Source of the DNA: Verrucomicrobiota bacterium
GTDB taxonomy: Bacteria > Chlamydiota > Chlamydiia > Chlamydiales > FEN-1388
Reading direction: 5' to 3'
Length of the DNA stretch: 5,343 bases
Assembly (NCBI GenBank): GCA_018239705.1
Contig: JAFEGS010000640.1
Span: 1 to 5,343 of the forward strand
The position numbers and the translations under genes are program-made. Shown here in pieces: positions 1-5,343 of this stretch (the first letter of the stretch is position 1; each line of letters opens with the position of its first letter). The notes below the pieces were generated by a model. That model had not been told where the DNA came from. It saw only the letters and a program-made list of their open reading frames with translations, and made no database searches.

Positions 1-857
1 GGCTCAATCAAAATCACAATGTAGAGTAAAAAGGTGAGGAGATCGGCTACATCTAAGCTGCCTTTGACGATAGTGACAGCCCCGAAGATAACCACTGCAG
101 CAGTCATCAGTTGGGTAAGTGTGAGTAGGCCATTGTAGAAATAGGCCTCGTTTTTGTAGCCATCTCTTCTACTATCAACAAAGCCCCTGTTTTCATCGTG
201 GAATTTCTTGTTCTCAAGCGCTTCATTTGTAAACGACTGCACCACTCTGATCCCTGCCAGTGTATCCTCAACTTGGGCATTAATGGTGCCGATCCGGTCT
301 CTACTCCGTCTTAAGGCATGATGCATTTTTCTACTGAAGTAGAACCCGTATAGGCCCATGATGGGCAGGAAAAGAAAGGCGATGAGGGCAAGCTGTACAT
401 TGATATTTAACAAGATGATAAATGCCCCGGTAAAGTTGAGAAGGGCAATGACGATATCTTCAGGGCCATGATGGTAGAGTTCAGCCAGATCAAAGGTATC
501 GTTTGAGATACGTGTCAGAAGCTCTCCTGTTCGATGGTCATCATAAAATTTGAAGGAGAGCTTTTGGTAATGTGCAAACAGTTCATTGCGCATATCCCTT
601 TCCATAAGAGCGCCCATCATATGGCCCTTATAATCAATAAAGGAATGGCAGAGAGCGTGGATAGCTACCAAGGTAAGCATAATGGCGCCCACGATATAAA
701 TTTCGCTCAGGCTATCTGGATTTTTCGTGATATACCTGATGCATAGGGGGATGGCGAGGAGGGTGCCTGATACGACGATAGCGCATGCCATGTCAGCATA
801 GAAGAGACCGAGGTAAGGCTTATAATATGATAAAAATTTCTTAAATCTTAGGTTCAT
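1..857 (-). CDS. ABC exporter, transmembrane domain (partial, C-terminal ATPase domain off the left edge)
   Basis: The minus-strand frame is open from an ATG at 857 to the left edge, giving 285 complete codons without a stop. The product begins MNLRFKKFLSYYKPYLGLFY and has several hydrophobic segments, roughly at residues 18-42, 54-72, 135-152, 155-175 and 245-285. The FKFYDDHRTGELLTRISND stretch (about 102-120) and the INAQVEDTLAGIRVVQSF stretch (about 192-209) are hallmarks of the type-1 transmembrane domain of MsbA/multidrug half-exporters. These are inner-membrane homodimers or heterodimers that flip lipids, peptides or drugs using ATP. Such proteins are usually near 580-600 residues, with Walker A, signature and Walker B motifs after residue 330, so the ATPase half lies outside the window. 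The start is fixed by an in-frame TAA at 867-869, four codons upstream. No clear Shine-Dalgarno precedes it, and the preceding MFS gene ends only 25 bp upstream, so translation may follow from the shared transcript. The substrate cannot be told. Confidence 0.93.
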   Translation of the reverse strand, partial: MNLRFKKFLSYYKPYLGLFYADMACAIVVSGTLLAIPLCIRYITKNPDSLSEIYIVGAIMLTLVAIHALCHSFIDYKGHMMGALMERDMRNELFAHYQKLSFKFYDDHRTGELLTRISNDTFDLAELYHHGPEDIVIALLNFTGAFIILLNINVQLALIAFLFLPIMGLYGFYFSRKMHHALRRSRDRIGTINAQVEDTLAGIRVVQSFTNEALENKKFHDENRGFVDSRRDGYKNEAYFYNGLLTLTQLMTAAVVIFGAVTIVKGSLDVADLLTFLLYIVILIE

Positions 858-882
858 GCATGTAATTTAACAAAAATGCTTT

Positions 883-2046
883 TTACTTTGCAGCCTTTAC
901 GGCAAAGAGGATGGGGAGAGCTACTACCTGTATTCCGAGGGAAAAGATCACTAATGAAACTACGGAAATGTCATATAAGAAGCCCATTAAGGCACTTCCT
1001 AGAAACCAAGAGATGCCAAACCAGATGTTCATGATCCCATAGGCCGTACCTCTTTTGTCCATGCTGACAATATTGGCTACGACTGCACGCATAATTGACT
1101 CTTGAGCGCCAAGGCCTATGCCCCATAGTACCATGCCAATGAGGGCAACATAAAAGCCGTCGATGAATACAAGTGGTGCAAAGAGAGACGATACTGCAGT
1201 TGCAAAGATGAGAACAGATAGTCCTTTTTTATCGAAAAGACGACCAAAAATAAGCGCAGAAAGGCCTGCAGCGGCCATTGCAACCGCAAAGAAAATGGGA
1301 ACCCAGGCGTCTTTAATAGTAGTTAATTTTTTAAAATGAAAAGCGATTAGGGGAAAATCAACATATCCTGCAGCTACGCAAGAGATAGCCGCTATGTAGA
1401 GCCAAAATGTTTTTGTTAACCCTTTAGTTTTTATTGCAGGGTTTTCTACTTCTAGGTCTTGCGGACGTGGGTAGAGGAGCTTTGCGGCAGCTAACACACT
1501 GAGGGCACAGAGTGCGGGAATTAAGAGCATGCCAAAGCTCATCTGGTAGCTGCCATGGTAATAGAGAACAGTGCTTACAAGTAAGGGACCAATGATGGCG
1601 CCTATTTGGTCCATTGCCTCATGCAGACCAAAGCCCCAGCCTCTGCCGGTTGCATAGGTGGCATAGGAGAGCATGGCGTCTTTAGAGGGGCTTCGGATGG
1701 CTTTGCCGAAGCGCTCTAGAATAATGAGTGCTGCTGCGAGCGGCCAGTTGCCCGCAAGGGCAAGTAGAGGAACTGCGAGTAGGTTAATCGCATATCCAAT
1801 ACAGGTGATGAGCCAGTATCGGCCCGTTTTATCGCTTATGCGCCCTGAGAGAAGTCTCATGCCGTAGCCAACAAGTTCTCCAAAACCGCTAACTATGCCT
1901 ACAACAGCACCGCTGGCACCTAAAATAGCCAAATATTGCCCTGTAATGCTGCGCGCACCTTCATAGGTCATATCTGCAAAAAGGCTCACAAAGCCAAACA
2001 GGATGACAAATTGTACGGCTGTACGTTTCTTGATAGGCACTTTCAT
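883..2046 (-). CDS. MFS transporter (12-TM major facilitator, substrate unknown)
   Basis: This is a complete 387-residue inner-membrane carrier with about twelve hydrophobic segments in two six-helix halves, joined by a charged loop near residues 190-212. The MFS motif A is clear between helices 2 and 3 (GRISDKTGRYW, 68-78), and a weaker copy sits at the equivalent place in the second half (GRLFDKKG, 268-275). Other distinctive blocks are FADMTYEGARSITGQYLA (23-40), ERFGKAIRSPSKDAM (111-125) and GFGLHEAMDQIGAIIGP (138-154). They resemble a widespread, poorly characterised group of prokaryotic MFS permeases annotated as drug or small-molecule exporters, so the substrate is unknown. Its ATG directly abuts the TAG of the upstream gene (TAGATG), with AGAAG five bases before the ATG inside that gene's last codons. 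This implies translational coupling to the ATP-grasp-like gene. The next gene in the operon is an ABC exporter. Confidence 0.93.
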   Translation of the reverse strand: MKVPIKKRTAVQFVILFGFVSLFADMTYEGARSITGQYLAILGASGAVVGIVSGFGELVGYGMRLLSGRISDKTGRYWLITCIGYAINLLAVPLLALAGNWPLAAALIILERFGKAIRSPSKDAMLSYATYATGRGWGFGLHEAMDQIGAIIGPLLVSTVLYYHGSYQMSFGMLLIPALCALSVLAAAKLLYPRPQDLEVENPAIKTKGLTKTFWLYIAAISCVAAGYVDFPLIAFHFKKLTTIKDAWVPIFFAVAMAAAGLSALIFGRLFDKKGLSVLIFATAVSSLFAPLVFIDGFYVALIGMVLWGIGLGAQESIMRAVVANIVSMDKRGTAYGIMNIWFGISWFLGSALMGFLYDISVVSLVIFSLGIQVVALPILFAVKAAK

Positions 2047-3168
2047 CTACTCTTCTAGCATGTATTGATAGAGTCGAGACATACTTACCTCAAGCTGTTT
2101 TTCCACTTCTTTGACCACTTCATCCGTAGCCTTGGTAAAATAGGGAAGCTTGCAGTAGGCTTTTGTGAGTTCATTGAGCGAGCCCTCTTCGTCCACAGAT
2201 TTGAATGGAATGAGCCAGTAGCCTGCAAGAAAGCGAAAATCGATCCGGTTGTTGTTATAGATCAGCATGAAGGCAGCTCGCATAGTGGGCTGGTAGGTTT
2301 TGCCCTCGAAGGACTCTACAATGATCTCATCGGAGGCGTAGTACTTTTCAACAAGGAAGGTGTCAAAGCGATCTTTGTACCAGTGGCTGTACGACTTATC
2401 TTTATCCTTCTTCAAAGCGTCACTTTTTTGTAAAATGTATCGCAATGTGCTATCCAGATCTTCTTTTGAAACGATGATAACACCGTTTCCTTCAAAAGCT
2501 CCTCTTGGTTTTATAACAAAACGATCAGCAGGAATGTCGTTCATGATAGTCTGTGCAAGAGTTTCACTGTATTCTTTTGGATAGAGGCCCCATTCAGGCT
2601 TCACTTTTGCAACTATCGGATCGCGATTAAATAAGCGGCTCATCTTGTACTTGTCGATCCAGTAGGGGTAGGTAGGTGCTCCTGTTACGATGATTCCAGG
2701 GCATTTTTCGTAAAAGTCTGCATAGTTCACAGGTATATCACCACGGATAAAGAGCATTCCCTGGTAGGAGTCAATCGATTCCGGACATTGAGGAGGGATA
2801 GCTGCTGCTTGCGAAAAGGCAGGATCTGTAAAGATCTGCAAAGGAGTAGAATGGAGGGTCCATTGAGGAGAATAGTAGAGCTGAGATGCGAGTGCCCTGA
2901 AGGCAATGTCAGGATTAACTGCCCACTTCCTCATGGGAAACTCATCAAATATCTGTTCAAATTGAGGAATAATGAGGCCTTGGCCTCCATGAAGAAGCAT
3001 ATCCCCACGAAATATGGACAAGATACCATGCTGGAGCTCACAAATCTTTACTCCATGCTCCTTGCTATACTTGAGGTCTGCTGTAAGGAAGGTAATATCT
3101 ACAGGGTATTTTGAAGCCGCCTTAAGCGATGCTGCAAACAGAAGTAGTGCAATACATAGGTTTCTCAT
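2047..3168 (-). CDS. Secreted ATP-grasp-like protein, paralogue 2 (hypothetical)
   Basis: I do not recognise a named family. From the ATG at 3168 the product has 373 residues and opens with a classical signal peptide (MRNLCIALLLFAASLKA, cleavage near 17-19), so export through Sec is expected. The frame is open to a TTG at 3207, which would add 13 residues; neither start has a good Shine-Dalgarno, and I prefer the ATG because it gives a normal-length signal. Motifs in order are ADLKY (30-34) with GVKICELQH (39-47), SYQG (134-137), WIDKYKM (170-176), FVIKPRGAFEGNGV (217-230), FLVEKYY (271-277), YQPTMR (292-297) and GYW (316-318). The lysine-rich IKPRG..GNG loop, VE hinge and arginine look like the nucleotide-binding core of an ATP-grasp ligase, probably permuted (see findings). 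It is clearly paralogous to the gene just upstream, about 40% identical by eye. The TAG stop touches the ATG of the MFS gene. Existence is secure; the ATP-grasp call is moderate and the substrate unknown. Confidence 0.85.
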   Translation of the reverse strand: MRNLCIALLLFAASLKAASKYPVDITFLTADLKYSKEHGVKICELQHGILSIFRGDMLLHGGQGLIIPQFEQIFDEFPMRKWAVNPDIAFRALASQLYYSPQWTLHSTPLQIFTDPAFSQAAAIPPQCPESIDSYQGMLFIRGDIPVNYADFYEKCPGIIVTGAPTYPYWIDKYKMSRLFNRDPIVAKVKPEWGLYPKEYSETLAQTIMNDIPADRFVIKPRGAFEGNGVIIVSKEDLDSTLRYILQKSDALKKDKDKSYSHWYKDRFDTFLVEKYYASDEIIVESFEGKTYQPTMRAAFMLIYNNNRIDFRFLAGYWLIPFKSVDEEGSLNELTKAYCKLPYFTKATDEVVKEVEKQLEVSMSRLYQYMLEE

Positions 3169-3224
3169 ACGGCGCAGAAAACCAGATAGTTGAATTTTTG
3201 TATACAACCATTTTCAGGTATTCA

Positions 3225-4463
3225 TCACAGCGATGGAATAGGTTGTTCTTGTAAAACCAGTTCAAATTTTCGCTTTTTGGCCGGTGTATAACCTGTTTTT
3301 GGAGAACTCGCATAAAACTCTAACATCTTGCTGTGCAATAAAGGCAGCGCTATACGTAGCTCATCTTGCACCGCTTGCATAGTTTCCGCCTCCACTGCAC
3401 AGTAATAGGGAGGCTTGCAAATGTCTTTGTTTTTGTGCAAAAGATCACCCTCGTCATCGAGCGAAAGTGCAGGCGTTTTCCAATACCCACCAAGAAAATG
3501 AACCTGATGGCAATGGTTATTGTAGGCCAATACAAATGCCACCCGCATGGTCGGTTGGTACACTTTATTCTCTAAATGAGGGACCATAAGGGGGTCGGAG
3601 GTAACAAATTCTTCCACGATGAAACTATCATAAGGATCCTGTTTCCAGGCCGCATAGGAGGGATCGGTACTCTCTGCCAATTTGCCGCTTTTGGTGATGA
3701 CGTAAAACAGTACCTCGTCCAACTCTTCTCTTGGTATAATGATTACCCCATTTCCCAAAAATTCCCCTCTTGGCTTTATCACGAAAGTAGTACATTGAAG
3801 ATCAGAGGCAATCTCTTCGGCAAGCTCCTTCGTATAAATTTTTTTATAGCTACCCCACTTTGGTTTAAAAGTAGCGAGCAATGGATCTTCTGCAAATAGC
3901 TGTGTCATCTTATACTTATCAATCCAGAGAGGAAAGCTCGATTTATCTATTACAATCATTCCTGGAAATCTCTCTTCGAAATCGGCAATTACGCCTAACT
4001 GTGACCAGTTGATATATAAAAAGCCTTGATACGAAGAAAGATCATAAATGTCATCTGCAGGCTGCTTGGCTTGATGCATAAAATTGGGGTCTGAAAGCAA
4101 GGTGATGATGTCATTTGGACTTTGCCAAAAAGCAGAGCTAGTCAAAGTGGAAACGAGATTTTTATCTGACACAGAATTGGATACTACCCACCCATGTTCG
4201 TTATATAGGGAGAGGATGCGGAGAAATTCTTTATGTATCGATTCCTCCTCCTCACTTCGAAATATATCCCCATTGAACATAGAAAGAGAGGCGTGTTGAA
4301 TTTCACAAATTTTTACTCCTTGTGTGGAGTTATATTTTAAATCTGCGACCATAAAACAGATATCACCAGGGTATTTTTCTGTAGTATGAACAGAATGCAA
4401 AAAGCATGTAAAGAATAGCGCTAGAATAATCCTGATATATGTGGGTATTTTATCACTGTTCAT
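3225..4463 (-). CDS. Secreted ATP-grasp-like protein, paralogue 1, with basic NLS-like C-terminal tail (hypothetical)
   Basis: This 412-residue protein is the first gene of the four-gene run. The ATG at 4463 has an AGGA eight bases upstream. Residues 1-28 look like a signal peptide, with a hydrophobic core IILALFFTCFL (12-22), but the cleavage site is not obvious, so it could stay as a membrane anchor. Motifs shared with the downstream paralogue are ADLKY (40-44), GVKICEIQH (49-57), SSYQG (143-147), WIDKYKM (180-186), FVIKPRGEFLGNGVIII (227-243), FIVEEF (281-286), YQPTMR (302-307), GGYW (325-328) and CKPPY (349-353). These match an ATP-grasp nucleotide-binding core: K230 and the GNG loop for phosphates, E284/E285 at the hinge and R307. 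The N-terminal D41 and E54-x-Q56 may be the metal-binding residues. After the shared region there is a tail of about 30 residues absent from the paralogue, containing PAKKRKFEL (394-402). No substrate or partner can be assigned. A different ligase or kinase with a similar fold remains possible. Confidence 0.86.
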   Translation of the reverse strand: MNSDKIPTYIRIILALFFTCFLHSVHTTEKYPGDICFMVADLKYNSTQGVKICEIQHASLSMFNGDIFRSEEEESIHKEFLRILSLYNEHGWVVSNSVSDKNLVSTLTSSAFWQSPNDIITLLSDPNFMHQAKQPADDIYDLSSYQGFLYINWSQLGVIADFEERFPGMIVIDKSSFPLWIDKYKMTQLFAEDPLLATFKPKWGSYKKIYTKELAEEIASDLQCTTFVIKPRGEFLGNGVIIIPREELDEVLFYVITKSGKLAESTDPSYAAWKQDPYDSFIVEEFVTSDPLMVPHLENKVYQPTMRVAFVLAYNNHCHQVHFLGGYWKTPALSLDDEGDLLHKNKDICKPPYYCAVEAETMQAVQDELRIALPLLHSKMLEFYASSPKTGYTPAKKRKFELVLQEQPIPSL

Positions 4464-4471
4464 TTGCCTGT

Positions 4472-4476
4472 TCCTA
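4472..4476 (-). promoter_or_regulatory. Ribosome binding site of the first ATP-grasp-like gene
   Basis: On the minus strand TAGGA lies eight bases before the ATG at 4463. This is the only well-placed Shine-Dalgarno-like site among the four clustered genes, consistent with this gene leading the operon while the others rely on coupling or weak sites. Confidence 0.55.
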
Positions 4477-4508
4477 TTTCATATGATGATAGTTGGGTTT
4501 TTAATACC

Positions 4509-4534
4509 AAAAGGGGGCGTTTCATATCGCCCCC
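4509..4534 (-). terminator. Intrinsic terminator of the collagen-like gene
   Basis: On the minus strand GGGGGCG pairs perfectly with CGCCCCC (7 bp, nearly all G-C) around an 8-base loop, followed by TTTT and then a further A/T-rich stretch. It sits 47 bases after the stop codon of the collagen-like gene and about 45 bases before the ATG of the next gene. It should therefore separate that transcript from the four-gene run. The short U-tract makes some read-through possible. On the plus strand no T-run follows the stem, so it is one-directional. Confidence 0.75.
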
Positions 4535-4581
4535 AGTACATATCTTTAAGTCAAATATGATATGCATAAGAATGAACAGTC

Positions 4582-5343
4582 TCAGTCAAGCTGCACTACA
4601 TTTATTGTGGGATTTGTCAAAAACACGTCTTGCTCAGAAATATTAGTATTACTCAATAGCACATTAACAACGACCGGTGCATTAGTGACCTTGATCAATT
4701 GCAATGCATTAAAAGTGAATTCAGGACTGTATTCCGTCTCCACCTGTTCCGGTGTATAAGTACTATATGATGCTATTGGAAATGGTTGCACGTCTACTTT
4801 CGGGGCGCCTTCTCTTTCCTCTTCTTCTTCTAACCCAATGTCAAAAGAAAAATATGTGCTTGCACCCGCTGTCGGTTCTGAGACTATTCCGGAAAGGCTG
4901 AATAAATAGGTTCCATTTGCATGAATCGTGATCGAAGAACCAGTGACTGTAACATTAGAGCCAACGCTGGTATTTTCTGTAGCAAAGCTTATAGGTGTTG
5001 TAAGCTGCCAACTAATGGGTGTGGGTGATTCATTATTAGCAGTATAATAAGAAACTAAATTATTGGTTATGGCCCCAGTGGGTCCAGTAACACCTGTGGC
5101 TCCAGTAGCACCTTGAGCTCCTGTAGGTCCAGTCGCACCAGTAGCTCCTGTGTTTCCAGTTATGCCTGTAGCCCCTGTTGCGCCCGTGGCACCAGTGTTT
5201 CCTGTAGCACCCGTAGGTCCAGTCGCACCCGTTGCGCCGGTAGCTCCTTGAGCTCCTGTAGGCCCTGTCACACCTGTAGCTCCTGTGTTTCCAGTTCCAC
5301 CTGTAGGTCCTGTAGCACCAGTAGCACCCGTATTACCTGTGGT
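4582..5343 (-). CDS. Collagen-like surface protein with C1q/TNF-like C-terminal head (partial, N-terminus off the right edge)
   Basis: The frame is open from the right edge to a TGA at 4582-4584, giving 253 visible residues. The GTG at 5271 is in frame, but the collagen repeats continue upstream of it, so it is an internal Val codon and not the start. Visible residues 1-90 are thirty uninterrupted Gly-X-Y triplets, almost all of the form X-T-G with X being A, P, N, V or I. Thr in the Y position is typical of bacterial collagens such as Bacillus BclA, where it can be glycosylated. The remaining 163 residues are rich in beta strands; HANGTYLFSLSGIVSEPTAG (about 141-160) and the closing NPTINVVQLD resemble the trimerising jelly-roll heads of BclA and C1q/TNF proteins. 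An acidic run EEEEERE (172-178) and a stretch to about 210 look like an inserted loop. The expected role is a trimeric surface filament or adhesin with the head at the tip. A terminator follows the gene. The N-terminal anchor or signal is not visible. Confidence 0.88.
   Translation of the reverse strand, partial: TTGNTGATGATGPTGGTGNTGATGVTGPTGAQGATGATGATGPTGATGNTGATGATGATGITGNTGATGATGPTGAQGATGATGVTGPTGAITNNLVSYYTANNESPTPISWQLTTPISFATENTSVGSNVTVTGSSITIHANGTYLFSLSGIVSEPTAGASTYFSFDIGLEEEEEREGAPKVDVQPFPIASYSTYTPEQVETEYSPEFTFNALQLIKVTNAPVVVNVLLSNTNISEQDVFLTNPTINVVQLD
5074..5343 (-). repeat. Collagen-coding tandem repeat (9-nt triplets in 45-nt units, 135-nt higher-order repeat)
   Basis: Thirty Gly-X-Y triplets in a row, continuing beyond the right edge. 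Asn-containing triplets recur at positions 2, 7, 17 and 22 of the visible series and Pro-containing ones at 5, 10, 15, 25 and 30, so the basic unit is five triplets (45 nt). The two Ala-Gln-Gly triplets are fifteen apart. At DNA level the 17-mer at 5111-5127 recurs at 5246-5262 and the 21-mer at 5141-5161 recurs at 5276-5296, both exactly 135 nt apart. A 17-mer at 5123-5139 recurs at 5213-5229, 90 nt apart. Confidence 0.9.

Noticed and set aside
872..884. A-run/T-run inverted repeat between the MFS and ABC genes as a terminator
   Set aside because: Five A-T pairs around a three-base loop are too weak, and the repeat overlaps the MFS stop codon.
534..1867. Plus-strand open frames at 534-746 and 1673-1867
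   Set aside because: Antisense to the ABC and MFS genes, whose motifs are unmistakable on the minus strand.
2065..3114. Plus-strand open frames at 2065-2433, 2360-2584 and 2788-3114
   Set aside because: They lie wholly inside paralogue 2 on the other strand, have no recognisable motifs or ribosome sites, and the minus-strand frame is supported by its paralogue.
3122..3313. Minus-strand 63-codon frame bridging the two paralogues
   Set aside because: It overlaps the end of paralogue 1 and the signal peptide of paralogue 2 in another frame, and has no motif of its own. It does not look like the remnant of a frameshifted N-terminus.
3366..4299. Plus-strand open frames at 3366-3575, 3576-3899 and 4084-4299
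   Set aside because: Antisense shadows of paralogue 1; their translations show no domain or leader.
4401..4463. Lipoprotein signal in paralogue 1 (Cys20 in FFTC)
   Set aside because: The residues before the cysteine do not fit a lipobox and the hydrophobic core continues after it.
4464..4634. Plus-strand frame at 4464-4646 and a promoter for the four-gene run at 4481-4510
   Set aside because: The plus frame runs through the terminator and has no coding signs. The best promoter boxes on the minus strand (TTGGTA and TCATAT, 18 apart) would start the transcript at the ribosome site, and the alternative TATCAT lacks a -35 box, so I do not call one.
5074..5343. Regular short repeats as a CRISPR array
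   Set aside because: The periodicity is 9 and 45 nt without unique spacers, and it encodes an uninterrupted Gly-X-Y series.

Overview
Every supported gene in this window lies on the minus strand, so the biological order runs right to left. At the right edge is the 3' part of a gene for a surface-type protein with a collagen-like Gly-X-Thr stalk and a C1q/TNF-like C-terminal head. Its stop codon at 4582 is followed by an intrinsic terminator (4509-4534). After a short spacer comes a tightly packed four-gene run that is probably one operon: two tandem paralogous secreted proteins (3225-4463 and 2047-3168), an MFS transporter (883-2046), and the membrane half of an ABC exporter that continues past the left edge (1-857). 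The spacings are 56 bp (or 17 bp if the second paralogue uses an upstream TTG), 0 bp and 25 bp.

The two paralogues are the most interesting content. I do not recognise a named family. Both carry an N-terminal signal peptide and ATP-grasp-like motifs: an FVIKPRG..GNGV nucleotide loop, a VE hinge strand and a PTMR arginine. The acidic metal-binding strand pair usually found at the C-terminal end of an ATP-grasp domain (D...G.xxxxE.N) appears instead at the N-terminus, as ADLKY....GVKICE.Q, directly after the signal peptide. The proteins end at the helix after which that strand would normally come. This order suggests a circularly permuted ATP-grasp ligase. Permuted ATP-grasp families are known, but an exported tandem pair next to two transporters would be unusual, because periplasm and medium lack ATP. 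One biologically sensible reading is an intracellular bacterium acting in ATP-rich host cytosol. The KKRK-containing tail of the first paralogue, which resembles a eukaryotic nuclear localisation signal, fits that idea but does not prove it.

Organism: a bacterium of moderate GC (roughly mid-40s percent by eye). Signal peptides, collagen-like surface proteins and a possible effector pair would suit an environmental chlamydia or another amoeba-associated Gram-negative such as Legionellales. This is a guess from content; no phylogenetic marker is present. I see no RNA genes, insertion sequences, CRISPR arrays or origins. There is no gene-free stretch over 300 bases; the longest gap is 4464-4581.
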